Below are positions 30,827-42,289 of a DNA stretch of 64,000 bases, piece after piece. Where the stretch lies: positions 33,298,713-33,362,712 of the forward strand of contig OX621240.1 in the NCBI GenBank assembly GCA_951640165.1. Reading direction: 5' to 3'. The stretch is from Pseudoips prasinana. Its lineage: Eukaryota > Arthropoda > Insecta > Lepidoptera > Nolidae. Under the pieces are notes generated by a model. That model saw only the letters and a program-made list of their open reading frames with translations. It was not told the origin of the DNA and did not search any database. Both the position numbers and the translations under genes were made by a program. Every line of letters starts with the position of its first letter. The first letter of the stretch is position 1.

Positions 30827-32114
30827 TTAGGTCTTTACCTATGAAATTGCCGTTCTGCAGTACTGGCCATTTCAAATCAAAATAATTTTTGTTTGGCTAA
30901 GAATTCTAATTTCAAATTAATTTTATTTTAAAAACATGGATTCTTTTTTCCAAAAGTAGTCATTTCTTTATTGATTAGTGTTACATTTTCATCGCATTTC
31001 AATCTTTTTCGTCATCATGGATACGTTAAAAATTCGAGTAATTATGGAATATGAGTACCGTCGTGGCAGCAACGCGGCACAAGCGGCACGCAACATCAAC
31101 GACGTTTACGGAGCTAACACTACAAACCAACGCACCACCTGTTATTGGTTTGCTCGCTTCCGTTCTGGAAATTTCGACCTGAAAAATGAACCTCGCGGTC
31201 GTCCGAAGACTTTGGTCGACAATGACGAATTAAAGGCGGTTGTGGAAGCTGATGATACACAATCTACGGCTGAATTAGCAGCAGCTTTCGACGTTAGCGT
31301 CAAAACAATATTGGTCCATTTGCGTCAAATTGGCAAGGTAAAAAAGCTTGACAAATGGGTGCCCCACGAACTCAATGATCGCCAGCGCGAAGTACGCGTC
31401 GAGACGTGCCTTGCACTGCTCAACAGACACACAAATGAAGGAATTTTGAACCGCATTGTTACCTGCGATGAAAAATGGATTCTGTTTGATAACCGCAAGC
31501 GCTCAGCAAGTTGGTTGGATCCTGGTTCAGCACCTAAACAATGCCCTAAACGAAAACTTACCCCTAGAAAAGTGATGGTCACTGTTTGGTGGTCTAGCGC
31601 CGGTGTGATTCATCACAGCTTCTTACCAAACGGGGTGAGCATTACTGCAGATGTGTACTGTGAAGAACTGAGCACAATGATGGAGAAGCTGGCGCATCTC
31701 CAACCAGCATTGGTCAATCGCTCGTCTCCGCTGCTCCTGCACGACAACGCGCGACCTCATACTGCACAGCAGACGGTCTCCAAGTTGCAAGAACTGGGGT
31801 TGGAAGCTCTCCGTCATCCGCCCTACTCACCAGACCTTGCGCCTACAGACTACTACTTTTTCCAGAATTTGGATAACTTCTTGGCGGGAAAAAAATTCAA
31901 TACCCGAGAGGCAGTACAAAATGCCTTTGAAGAATTTGTTGCCTCCCGTCCAGCTGATTTCTTTAAGAAGGGCATCAATAAACTGCCACTGCGATGGCAA
32001 AGATGCATTGATTGCATGGGTGATTACTTCGATTAATACAAATAAAAAAATTCATGAAAAAAATTCGTTTAAATTTTTTCATACAAAACGGCAATTTCAT
32101 AGGTAAAGACCTAT
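30827..32114 (+). mobile_element. Complete mariner element
   Basis: 1288 bp with terminal repeats TAGGTCTTTACCTATGAAAT and complement, identical over about 27 bp, flanked by TA (30825-30826 and 32115-32116). It carries one open transposase gene. Confidence 0.93.
31017..32036 (+). CDS. mariner transposase (DD34D), intact
   Basis: A 339-residue protein from ATG 31017 (MDTLKIRVIM); an upstream in-frame ATG at 30978 is less likely because mariner transposases are about 345 residues. N-terminal helix-turn-helix DNA-binding regions (residues about 1-110) contain GRPKTL. Signature motifs WVPHEL (114-119) and YSPDLAPTD are present. Catalytic D151 (VTCDEKW), D243 (LLHDNARPH) and D278 (APTDYY) have the 34-residue spacing of mariner. 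No stop or frameshift, and the terminal repeats are well preserved, so the copy may be active or recently active. It acts by cut-and-paste at TA dinucleotides. Confidence 0.95.
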   Translation: MDTLKIRVIMEYEYRRGSNAAQAARNINDVYGANTTNQRTTCYWFARFRSGNFDLKNEPRGRPKTLVDNDELKAVVEADDTQSTAELAAAFDVSVKTILVHLRQIGKVKKLDKWVPHELNDRQREVRVETCLALLNRHTNEGILNRIVTCDEKWILFDNRKRSASWLDPGSAPKQCPKRKLTPRKVMVTVWWSSAGVIHHSFLPNGVSITADVYCEELSTMMEKLAHLQPALVNRSSPLLLHDNARPHTAQQTVSKLQELGLEALRHPPYSPDLAPTDYYFFQNLDNFLAGKKFNTREAVQNAFEEFVASRPADFFKKGINKLPLRWQRCIDCMGDYFD

Positions 32115-32235
32115 TATTATGTTTCACCGTTATATATTTATTTATTATTACTTCTCTGCCTACTGGTTTTAAGCATAATTTATTTTAATCTTTTATTATT
32201 TCAGATCTGTTATAAATACACATATATTATGACCT

Positions 32236-32320
32236 CCTCATTTGGTGGCATTGAAATCCTGCCTACCCCTCTGGGAAACAGGCGAGAGTCTATGTATATA
32301 TGTCCTGAACTTCCAAAAGC
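32236..32320 (+). repeat. Terminal fragment of the YPSG-ending LINE
   Basis: CTACCCCTCTGGGAAACAGG and GAGAGTCTATGTATATATGT match the LINE end at 16675-16740. Confidence 0.5.
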
Positions 32321-32329
32321 TAAAAAAAA

Positions 32330-32870
32330 AATATGTTCGTACCTCGTTCAAATTACATCTGACCTTTCTATTTATTTAACTAACTTCATTATAGCACTCA
32401 GAAAACTCCGTAAAATAACTGAACCCTTAATACATTTATTTTTCTCACAAGTCTGAGATAAAGGAACAAAACGTAAAATAAACAAAGAAATAGATAGGTC
32501 AATAAGCTTTTTCGATGCCATCACCTTCCAAATTAAGTTAATGCCGAAGACATAGTACGGGGCTGATTGAAAAAGTTCTTTTAGGGATCCGCTCTTGAAT
32601 GATTTGAACGAGATCGAGAGATTGGTGAAGTAGTTTGGAATTGAATGGCCTTTTCTAGTTTAGGTAAGTAGTCGTATACTATAGTTAGATACACACTTGG
32701 CCCCTTTGTATTTTAAAATATATCAATAAAGTTCTGCGGCATATACAGTTAGCTATTGGAAGTATCACTGATTGTTTTAAGTTTAGTTCAGCTATTTACG
32801 TAAACGAAAAAAGCAATATCACGTTTATTATTTTTATAAGAAGTTTAAAATACTAATTTAATTATTTTAA
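32330..32870. other. Unassigned AT-rich spacer
   Basis: No gene, RNA or repeat family recognised. Confidence 0.4.
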
Positions 32871-33051
32871 ACTGGCTGTGCCCCACGGTTTTACCCGCGT
32901 TAAATATAGCCTATGTGTTAATCCAGGGTGCCAGCTAACTTTATACCAAATTTTATTAAAATCGCTCCAGCCGTTTAAACGTCAAGAAGTAACAAACATA
33001 CACACTCACACAGTCACACTCTCACAAACTTTCGCCTTTATAATATTAGTG
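32871..33051 (-). mobile_element. Helitron-like short element, inverted
   Basis: Complement ends GGCACAGCCAGT (a CTAG variant) and begins ACTAATATTATAAAGGCGAA, as do the elements at 48362 and 54987. CCACGGTTTTACCCGCGTTA matches other copies. Confidence 0.45.
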
Positions 33052-33135
33052 TGATTTTAATGCCTAATTTTACATTTAATATATTTACATTGAAGATATA
33101 TTATTATAACACATATTACACACGTATACCCAAAA

Positions 33136-35082
33136 TGGTACACGGGGAATATTATTAGGGACATTAAAACTAAGGCTGAACTTCACAAGACTTTCAAAAA
33201 AACAAAGCTTAATAGCGATTATATTAAATATGCGAAGTACCGAGCCCGAATAAAGAAGGCGATAGAAGTTGCACATCAGGTACACAAGAATAAAATCCAA
33301 CACCAATTCGTAAAAGACCCAAAATCATTCTGGCAATACATTAAGTCGAAAAGAAGTACCGTTTGCAGCCAGAATTTAGTAATTAATGGTAAAACTTTAA
33401 CGGATGATGAGTGTGCTAGGCAATTTGCGGATTTTTTTGAGTCTGTGTACAAAGCGGAGCTTCCGCGACTTGATGCACAGGAGGCGGCAATGGAGGTTAA
33501 AACCAGTGCATGGGTGCATATAGAGACTTTAAGTCTTAAGGACGTTAAGGAAGCGCTCGTCAATCTCAAATCTAAACGTTCATCGGGTCCGGACGGTATA
33601 CCAGCGTTTCTTTTTAGAGATTGCGGTAGGGTACTGGCGGAACCCCTACTTCATATTTTTAACATCTGTTTAAAACAAGCAACGTTTCCGGCTAGGTGGA
33701 AGATCACGCGAGTCATTCCGGTTCTAAAGAATAAGTCAAAGACAGATGTCAGTGGCTATAGACCGGTGGCTGTGCTATCCACGCCGGCTAAAGTATTCGA
33801 GTCCGCTATCCAGCGCTGTATGCATGGACAGATTAGTGCGCAGTTGTCGGATGCACAACACGGTTTTCGACCAGGGCGCAGTACGGCCACCAATCTTCTC
33901 AATTTTATGACGCAAGTGATACCAGCAGTTGATGGAGGTGTCCAGGTGGATGCTGCATACTTTGATTATCGCAAAGCATTTGACACCGTCGACAATGACG
34001 TCTTATTGAGAAGGCTGGCGGAAATTGGATGTACACCACACTTGTTACAGTTCTTCGCTAACTACTTAGAAAATCGAAGGCAATATGTTGACTTTAATGG
34101 TCATGAATCGGAACCCTACTACACCAGATCTGGTGTGAGCCAGCGCAGCAACCTAGAGCCTCTCGAATTTATTATTATGATAAACGACTTACCAAAAGTC
34201 GTCAGACATGCTTCATGTTTAATGTTTGCAGATGACCTTAAGTTGCTGCTCGAGGTAAGGAATATATCTGATTGTGAAAGATTGCAAGATGATATAAACG
34301 AAGTATTCAAGTGGAGTCATGACAATAAACTGCACTTCAATGTCTCCAAATGCTCGGTGATGACATTCACGCGCGCGCGGACTCCTATATGCCATGAGTA
34401 CAAGATAGAAGCAGTACCGATGCAACGTGTCTCACAGGTGCGTGATCTAGGGGTGCTTCTCACTCCAGACCTAACTTTCCGAGAGCATATTAGTACGATT
34501 TGCAAGAGGGCATACAGAAATCTAGGTTTTGTGCTGAGGCAGACTCAAGGATTTACAAATATAACCACGGTTAAGGTTTTGTACGATGGGCTAGTGAGGA
34601 GTCAGTTGGAGCACAATTCACTTATATGGGGACCGTATGAAGCGAAGTACAGTGACATGTTGGAGCGCATCCAGAATAAATTTGTAAGGCATCTGTACTG
34701 CAAGTTGTATGGTGTATATCCGTTTTATCCGCTAATGTACCCTACACTGTTTGTACTTGGTATGGTCGGGTACTATGAACTCAGGGTGAGACGGAACTTT
34801 GCTCTGGCCGCGTATGTGGTAAAGCTATTGCGTGGTGAGGCACACAATCCAGGGGTTCTGAGTCACCTTAGGTTACAGGTGCCGGACCATTATGTGTGGA
34901 AAAGGCGGCGTCCACAACTGCTGGCCGTACCGGTGGCTAGGACCAATCTACTGGCAAAAACCTCACTCACCCGAGCAATTAGGTTAACTAACGAAGTACA
35001 CGAAAAAGTGGATATATTCTCATGTAATTTGAGTGAATTCGTAAGGATTCTATTAAAGGTAGTTAGTTGCATGAATAATTAG
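33136..35082 (+). pseudogene. 5'-truncated Jockey-type LINE ORF2 (RT)
   Basis: The frame is open without a start codon from about 33136 (WYTGNIIRDIKTKAELHKTF); the first ATG is at 33445. The endonuclease domain is missing. RT motifs: SSGPDGIPAFLF, YRPVAVLSTPAKVFESAI, QHGFRPGRSTATNL, AAYFDYRKAFDTV, and LMFADDLKLL with FADD intact. The conserved loop before it reads GVSQRSNLEPLEF, with Pro, Gly and Gly each replaced compared with the usual GVPQGSNLGP. A C-terminal region of about 200 residues ends at TAG, then a 3' UTR and an (AAAT)n tail to 35213. Long open frame, but dead as a retrotransposon because of truncation and probably because of the loop changes. Confidence 0.85.
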
Positions 35083-35213
35083 TTATAAGTTTTTATTTTT
35101 TAAATTTAGTTCAATAAGTTGTTTATATTTTTAATACCAACACTATCGCATTAGCTTAAGACCTGTAATGATAGCTGTTAAGGAGAGAAATAAATAAATA
35201 AATAAATTATTCA
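35083..35213 (+). repeat. LINE 3' UTR with (AAAT)n tail
   Basis: Follows the RT stop codon; ends GAGAGAAATAAATAAATAAA. Confidence 0.75.
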
Positions 35214-35685
35214 GATACCTACCATGTTTTCACTTGGAACAAAAGACATGAGATGTATAAATAAAAACTATTTGTCAACTTAACACAGATATATAAATAA
35301 TTAAATTATTAATTCATGTTGATATTTCAACAAACGAATTATAATACAAAAGTGCAAAAATAAAACATGTGAATACACTACGTTGTTTATAACATGATAC
35401 ATTTTCCGAAGGTTATCACGTATCTTTGCGCCTACGGACATTCGCTGTCCGTAGGCGCAAGATACGTGATAGCATTGTAATCTATCTCATTCTCTCGCAG
35501 GTTGAGTCCTATTTGTGAATATTTTTGTCTCATTTTACCGTCGTTTATTCATTTCATCGAATTTAAAAATCACGTCGGTAACAATATTTTGTTCGCATAT
35601 GTATCGTATGTCATTTAATTCCTATAATAAATTATAAAAATTATAAAAATTGCAAATATCTTTATTATTTTAGCAAATTAATTGG
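35214..35685. other. AT-rich spacer around the inverted repeat
   Basis: Apart from the inverted repeat at 35413-35471, nothing is recognised. Confidence 0.4.
35413..35471. repeat. Near-perfect inverted repeat, short loop
   Basis: TTATCACGTATCTTTGCGCC..GGACA and the complement TGTCC..GGCGCAAGATACGTG, differing by one T insertion. The loop is a few bases. Confidence 0.9.
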
Positions 35686-35689
35686 CTGC

Positions 35690-35860
35690 ATTAGTAGTGC
35701 AGTGGTTAAGGTGATCGCTTACCTACTACCTCAGTGCCCTCGTGTTTTTGTTCTAAGCACAGGACAATCACTTGTGTGTTCTATAATATATCCGTGAATT
35801 GGATGTTTGAAAAGTCCCCGCGATACAGAGATTCATAGATCAAGTGCGGGTTTTGACTTA
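35690..35860 (+). repeat. SINE family D, degraded copy
   Basis: TAGTGCAGTGGTTAAGGTGA resembles the family D head and CCCCGCGATACAGAGATTCA the tail. The B box is poor. Confidence 0.4.
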
Positions 35861-35929
35861 TTTTTAACTAGCTCAGTCTTCTAGATTGTAAGAAACTCAA
35901 CTGATTCCTAAATAAACAGGCTTGCCTAG

Positions 35930-36172
35930 TTTAGCGATCAGATGGTTATAGTTATCTACTGCTCCACCATCACATATTTGTACATCATGCCTTTTAGGTA
36001 CAGAGCCGAGTCGGGGTGAGCCCCTCTCTGCTCGTAACACAGGTTAATTCCTAGCACGGGAGAGAGGTGTTTGTTCTCTCTGACTTACGGTTGTACCACT
36101 ATGCAGTAGAAACTAATTTATTATAGTATAGACACTATTTATTGCAAATAAAGAATTATTATTATTATTATT
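35930..36172 (+). repeat. Retroelement 3' end with (ATT)n tail
   Basis: TACAGAGCCGAGTCGGGGTG, ACTATTTATTGCAAATAAAG and a run of ATT. Looks like a LINE or SINE 3' terminus. Confidence 0.4.
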
Positions 36173-36174
36173 AT

Positions 36175-36476
36175 AGCTGTGCCCCGCGTTTTACCTGCGT
36201 TAAATTTTATAAATTATCACAGCGTGATAATAAATAGCATATATGTTGACCCAATCTCTTAGTAATATTCATGCAAAATTTGAATTAAATCCATGCAATA
36301 CTTTTTGAGTTTAGCCCGGACATACATAGGTACAGACAAACAGACAAAAATTCTAAAAACTATATTTTTCGCTTTGATATCGTTTGTAGATCATCACCCA
36401 TGTATCATTTCTAAAAATATTCAATGTACAGTTTTGACTTTCCTACGATTTTATTATATGTATAGATAAAGGATGA
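36175..36476 (-). mobile_element. Helitron-like short element, inverted
   Basis: Complement starts TCTATACATATAATAAAATC and shares its whole length with 1685-1995 and 40795-41122. The terminal tetramer reads CTAT rather than CTAG. Confidence 0.55.
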
Positions 36477-36486
36477 CTTTATTAAT

Positions 36487-36665
36487 GCATATGTGACGCA
36501 GCGGTTACGGCAATCGCCTCACCACTTCGTATCCCGGATTCAATTCCCGCATACTATTTGTGTGACCCATAAATAGTTGTTGTGAGTCTGGATATACTTT
36601 GTGCCCGTCAATGATATGTTTTGAATGTACCCCGCGACACAGGGTCTTCTCTTAATTTCAATAGT
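36487..36665 (+). repeat. tRNA-headed SINE family D
   Basis: GACGCAGCGGTTACGGCAAT, degenerate B box (GGATTCAATTCCC), GAGTCTGGATATACTTTGTG, and the tail TACCCCGCGACACAGGG. Confidence 0.75.
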
Positions 36666-36793
36666 TCCTGTTATAATTATTTTGCCCTGTATATTGTAAT
36701 GTAACAGACTGTTTATTTTCTCATAGCAGGGTAGCTTTACAATCAGTCACTTAGAACTACCTACATATACTCGTATCACATATATATTCAGGT

Positions 36794-38830
36794 TAGGGTT
36801 GTAACGGAGGCCTCTTAGCGGAGGCGGAGGCGGATGCGAAGGTGACGGATTTCACCTCCGCGGACGCGGAGGTTAACGGATGCGAATGCGAAGGTGAAAG
36901 TGGATGTGAAAAAATAGTATTTTATGAGTAATATTAATATTTTTTTAATCTCAGTAAATGAAGAATGAGCTGAAAGTGGGGCAATTTCAATTTGACTTCA
37001 TAGAGAAGGAGGGACTCTTTATGATGAACTCCTTTTTCAAGAAGCCAGATAACCGCAAATGGACCTGGGTAAGGTAAAACAAAAAACGAGATAGACTTTA
37101 TTTTGTCGACGATAAAACAGATGTTCAATGACGTCTTTGTGATCAATACGGTTAAAAGCGAGAGCGATCACAGGCGGGGCTCATTGAACCTTAATGTCAA
37201 GCTCCAGAGGTCCCGACTGATAAAGTCTATCCTTTACCCATCCACTTCGAAAACCCGGAACCCTTTCAGCCCAAACTGCAAAACCGAGTGGAGTCATACC
37301 ACGACAAGTTCGTAGAAGCTGTCCATACGGCCATACCATACGGGTCTTTAAGGCCCGCCGTACAAACACGACCAAAAAGATCTCTGACTAAACCCTGCAG
37401 CTAAAGGAAGAAAGACGGAAAATGGTTTTGACATCCTCTGATGATGCCACCAGATACTGGCAGCTCAACAGACAGATCTAGACAGTTTTTGATTCGCGAC
37501 ACGCGCCCAGTTAATCCAAATGTATTAAGAAGCCATCGAGGGGAACAAAAGCTCTAAAGTGTTAGCAAGAGAACTGTCTGTTGAACAGAGCCAACTGACG
37601 AAGCTCAAGACTGAGGATGGCACAACCGTCACGTCTAGACCTGAGTTGCTGGAAGAGATCGAGAGGTTCTATGGACAGCTGTATACGAGAACCCAGTCAC
37701 CTGTCGATAGTTGTGCCTCAGATCCCAGAGCACGACTAACCCGAGACTTCAACGAAGACATCCCGGACTTCAGCATGTGCGAGATAAGAATCCCTCTCAA
37801 ACAGCCTAAGAACAACAAGGCGCCTGGTGATGATGGAGTTACAGCAAGTAACAGCTTCTAGCTCTTCTACGGGCCCTTCAGAAGTTATTGAACTCCGTCA
37901 TACTAGAAGGTCAAACGCCACAAGTATAGCACAGAGGTGTGGCGGTACTCTTCTTCAAAAAAGGCGAAAAAACCCTCTTGAAGAATTACAGACCCATCAC
38001 AATGCTGAGCCATGTTTACAAGTTGTTTTCGAGAGTCATTACGAATCGTCTCGCACGCGGGTTTGACTACTTCCAGCCTCCCGAACAAACCGGATTCCAT
38101 AAAGGCTTTAGTACCATAGACCACATAAATAAGACCCAAGAGTATAACCAGCCATTATGCTTAGTGTTTGTGGACTATGAAAAGTCTTTGATTCGATCAG
38201 ATCCTGGGCCGTACTGAGGTCTCTCCAAAAATGCCAAATCGACTACCGGTATATCGAGGTGTTAAAGTGTTTATATGAAAACGCCACTATGTCAGTGCGA
38301 CTCCCGGACCGGAACTGGGAACCTATCCACTTGCAGCGAGGTGTGAGACAGGGAGATGTTATATCTCTGAAACTGTTCACTGATGCATTGGAAGATGTCT
38401 TCAAGCTTTTGGACTGGAAAGGATTTGGCATCCATGTCAATGGCGAGTACATCACCCACCTTCGATTTTCCGACAATATAGTAGTCATGGCTGAGACCCT
38501 AGAAGACCTCGGTACAATTCTCAATGGCCTCAGGATAGTCTCTCAACAAGTGGGTCTTAAAATTAACATGGATAAGACGAAAATGACCAACTTTTGTCCA
38601 GCAGTGGGCGTCATTCGGCTGATATGATGATGATGATGACAAAGGTGGAATTGATGGCAAAGGCATTCTCTGCCAGTCGATCTTTGGGTGATGCATAGAT
38701 ATATGATTATGCCGTAAATAAACCTCCGTTATAACTCCGCAAAAAAACAGCGGAGGCGGAGGCGAAGGTACGATTTTATGCGGAACTTCCGCAGTAACGG
38801 AAGCGGGGGCGAAGATCCGTTACAAGCCTA
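36794..38830. mobile_element. hAT-type element containing a decayed RTE LINE
   Basis: Ends TAGGGTTGTAACGGA and (complement) TAGGCTTGTAACGGA. The flanking 8-mers ATTCAGGT (36786-36793) and ATTGAGGT (38831-38838) match at 7 of 8 positions, the target size of hAT elements. Both subterminal regions are rich in GGAGGCGGAGGCG motifs, as expected for transposase binding sites. No hAT transposase is present. The interior is mostly an RTE LINE fragment. Confidence 0.78.
36960..38640 (+). pseudogene. RTE-clade LINE, multiply broken
   Basis: Pieces in several frames. Endonuclease end (EKEGLFMMNSFFKKPDNRKW, then IKQMFNDVFVINTVKSESDH). Linker (EEIERFYGQLYTRTQSP, KAPGDDG). RT (LKNYRPITMLSHVYKLFSRV, QTGFHKGFSTIDHI, VFVDYEKS, LQRGVRQGDVISLKLFTDAL, LRFSDNIVVMAETLEDL, MDKTKM). 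An internal deletion then joins directly to the tail CCAGCAGTGGGCGTCATTCG plus (ATG)n. The catalytic RT motif reads FSDN instead of FADD. Confidence 0.85.
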
Positions 38831-38839
38831 ATTGAGGTG

Positions 38840-39490
38840 AACATTCAGAAAGTTATTATTAGAGAGGACCGTTTGGGTACGATGACAGCCACGCTTTATT
38901 TCTATTACCGGATTCAATGGTATATAACCTTATTCATTTATTATTTAGTTGACACCATGTCATTAGATACACATAATACAATTAAACATTCTTACTGCCT
39001 ACGTATTAAGACTATATAACCAGGTGAAAATGTTTCTACTGAAGAGGCGGGTGTAAGTTATACAGCGCCATAGTCACATTTACCGACTTCATACATCCGT
39101 ACCCGTGTTATTTCACAAAACAGAACCCCAAATTGAAGACTTTGTTCGTTTTCGCCATTTATTCCTTTTTTTTGTTGAAAGCCGGCTTAAGGGACTGCTG
39201 AAACAATCAATTAGAAAACTTCGAACATCCTTGAATGGTAAATGTGAGAGACATTTCACTTTCACTTCCCTTTTGTATTGTTCTAATTCCAATACCGTAT
39301 TGTTTTTTCTTGAGTTTTATAGTGTTTATCTTTTTTGGTTTGTTAGTTTTCGAATTGTTAGGGTTGGTAGGTTGGTAAACAATTGTACTTATAAACGACA
39401 CTTTATTGTTAAACTATTATTGAGACCTAGGAAAGTAAGACTTTGAGTACCTATGTACTAGTGCTAGATCCATTTCAATACGTGAATAAA
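38840..39490. other. Unassigned sequence
   Basis: Includes a 113-residue + strand frame (39105-39446) of low complexity, rich in Phe, Leu and Arg, with no motif. I do not call it a gene. Confidence 0.35.
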
Positions 39491-39494
39491 TAAT

Positions 39495-40500
39495 TCAAAT
39501 TCAGAAGTGGATAAAATATATTTATTTTTATTTATTTGTACAACCAGTAGTTGTTACATTGTTTCTTACGTCTAGATTACTAAGTACCGAATTATAATTA
39601 AATGCACAACATTTTAAGGTGTCACAGCATGTGCATAAATTTCATAATAGTGACACATAAAGAAAAATAAAATTTAATGAAATAAAATATACTATATAAA
39701 ACAAAAAATATAACATATTTTTGGCATAACAAAAATTAAAACATATTTATAAACAACTCAATCAAATTACTGAAACACATTCTTATGCTTAATTAAAAAA
39801 AATAACTAACATTACACTAATTACATTATCTGGTTTATAGTTATTTAATTAAAAAGATTAAAGGCATATTTTTCTAGATATTAATAAATGAATTAAAACT
39901 ATACTAATATAAATATTGGAAATAGATTAAAACTACGTACAGACTAAAACTATCATTATAAACTTAAAATCAAATAATATTTAATATAATATTAAATTAT
40001 TTATTTATTTAGATAGGAAAACCAACAGCTATTAAACATAAAATTAAATATAAACTAAGCAACAGTGAGCCAATAACAGGTTTTCACGAATTGCAGCAGA
40101 CATATCAGTGCCTAGGTGATAATCAATATATAACTAAAGAATTACTAAGAAAGTTAGTACTAAATAAAATATTACAAAATTTTAATACTAAATTACCGAA
40201 AAAATATTAGTTAAAAATATTCCTTGCCGTACTGCTTTTTGTGATGAATGGGTCAAATGATAAATCTTTGCATAGTTTGTTAAGATCCTTGCTTGCTCGT
40301 ATAAGATATGAATTTTGCCTGTAATTCGAGTAAGAAAAATGTATCTATAGGAAACATTGAAGTGAAGCTTTTCTAAAAGATCTGGGCAATCGATTTCGTT
40401 TGAGATTATGTTTAATAAAAATGTACAGTCTGCCAATTGGCGACGATTTGCGAGTGGTAGTAAGTTTAACTTTTTACAAATATCTAAATTTTTAAAAAGT
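39495..40500 (-). mobile_element. 5'-truncated LINE: ORF2 C-terminus plus long 3' UTR
   Basis: The - strand frame from about 40500 to 40188 reads LLPLANRRQLADCTFLLNII, then EIDCPDLLEKLHFNVSYRY, a pattern typical of the C-terminus of CR1/Jockey-group ORF2. About 690 bp of very AT-rich sequence follows, down to a TTATTTTTATTTATTTG end, consistent with a 3' UTR. Confidence 0.65.
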
Positions 40501-40616
40501 TATTAATATACCAAATTCAAATCATTCACTTACAACGGTGGACTTACCAGTCAGTTGGTGATGTAGAACGTAAAAACGTCACACTAACACAGAATCATTC
40601 CTCTAATGTTCAGAGA

Positions 40617-40741
40617 GCCGGCACATCAAGCTACCCCAATCTGTCAAATTTCCCCAATTGAAAGTGAACCTTATGCTTGGATGATAGAGTTGAAAATCTA
40701 TAAAAGGAATTTGACAGATTGGGATAGCTGGATGTGCTGGC
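40617..40741. mobile_element. MITE with about 34-bp inverted ends
   Basis: GCCGGCACATCAAGCTACCC and complement GCCAGCACATCCAGCTATCC, both continuing into CAATCTGTCAAATT. A second copy lies at 48050-48172. Target duplication not evident. Confidence 0.7.
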
Positions 40742-40794
40742 GCATATTACTATCTATAATGTACTACAATTTGAGTGGTAAGGTTTTAATAATA

Positions 40795-41122
40795 TCTAGG
40801 TATACATATAATTAAATCGTAGGAAAGTCAAAACTGTACATTGAATATTTTTTTAAAAGGATACTTGAGGCGTGTTGTAAACTTGATATCGAAGCCAAAA
40901 ATTTAGTTTTTAGAATTTTTGTCTGTGTGTCTGTTTGTCTGTATGTATGTCCGGGCTAAACTCAAAAAGTACTGCATGGATTTACTTAATTTTTTTTAGC
41001 ATGAATATTACTAAGAGGTCGGGTCAACATATAGGCTACATATTATCACGCTATCACTTACGGGGGAGGAGCTATGATAATTTATAAAATTTAACGCGGG
41101 TAATACCGCGGGGCACAGCTAG
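40795..41122 (+). mobile_element. Helitron-like short element
   Basis: Starts near TCTAGGTATACATATAA and ends GCGGGGCACAGCTAG|T. Best-preserved 3' end of this subfamily in the window. Confidence 0.6.
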
Positions 41123-41383
41123 TTCCATATAATTATATAAGTTACTAGTTAATGTACACGTACAAAATAATTATTAATTAGCGTCTTGTATCTTGTACAT
41201 TTGTACCCCTGGGGATATAATTACGATATTAATTAAAATATTCCTAGATACAATGCACCTTACATGTAACTATTGGAACTTGTTACACGAAGAAACTCGA
41301 ACGTCTCCCGATTGTTTTTGCGGAAAAATCTTATTGGCCAAGCTGCGGGGTAGGAGGCGAAAACATAGCGACCAGTTTCTCTA

Positions 41384-41980
41384 CAAAAAAAACCGGCCAA
41401 GTGTCGGACTCGCACATGAAGGGTTCCGTAGCACCAAGTATTTCAGTTGATTAAATGAAAGCAAATTGCGGTTTATAACGTATTGAACAAAAACTACTTG
41501 CTAGATCTCGTTCAAACCAATTTTCGTTGTTAGTTTCTATGGTAATGTATATCATATATTTTTTTTAGATTTATTATTCTCTTATTTTAGAAGTTACAGG
41601 GGGGGGGGGGGGGTGGACACTCATTTTACCACTTTGGAAGTTTCTCTCGCGCAAACTATTCAGTTTAGACAAAAATGATATTAGGAACCTCAATATGATT
41701 TTTGGAGAGCTATACATAGACACCCCACATGTATGAGTACGATGAAATGATTTTTTTGAGTTTCAGTTCCATGTATGGCGACCCCCCAAAATTATTGTTC
41801 TTTTTCTATTTTTGTGTATCTTAATGCGGTTCACAGAATACATCTACTTACCAAGTTTCAGCAGTACAGCTCTTATAGTTTCGGAAAAAAGTGGCTGTGA
41901 CATACGGACGGACAGACAGACAGACATGACGAATCTATAAGGGTTCCGTTTTTTGCCATTTGGCTACGGAACCCTAAAAA
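41384..41980 (+). mobile_element. Non-autonomous repeat G, copy 1
   Basis: Begins AACCGGCCAAGTGTCGGACT and ends TTTGGCTACGGAACCCTAAA. No coding. Copies at 56515-56822 (+) and 57864-58528 (-). It contains a run of 15 G at 41599-41613 and GGACGGACAGACAGACAGAC. Confidence 0.75.
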
Positions 41981-42080
41981 GAGATGGTATGAGTTGGAGT
42001 TGGTTTGTTAGAGGTGGTTAGTCCCCGTTGTGGTTGTTACTGTCAAATGCACGATAATTAATAATTATGATGTCAGACTG

Positions 42081-42285
42081 CACGTGTGGCGCAGCGGCTA
42101 AGACAGTCGCCTCGCCGCTTCGTGTCGCGGGTTTGAGTCCCGCGCTGGACTACTATTTGTGTTACCCATAAATAGTTGTTCTGAGTCTGGATGTAATTTG
42201 TGTCCGTCTATTATATGTTTGTAAAGTACCCCGCGACACAGGGATTAAATTCCCAGGTGCGGGCGTTGTTATTTAAAAAAAAAAG
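42081..42285 (+). repeat. tRNA-headed SINE family D, well preserved
   Basis: A-box region GTGGCGCAGCGGCTAAGACA, B box GGGTTTGAGTCCC, core TCTGAGTCTGGATGTAATTT, tail ACCCCGCGACACAGGGATTA. Confidence 0.85.
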
Positions 42286-42289
42286 ACGT

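Noticed and set aside
39105..39446. 113-codon ORF
   Set aside because: AT-rich, Phe/Leu/Arg-heavy, no domain or splice support.
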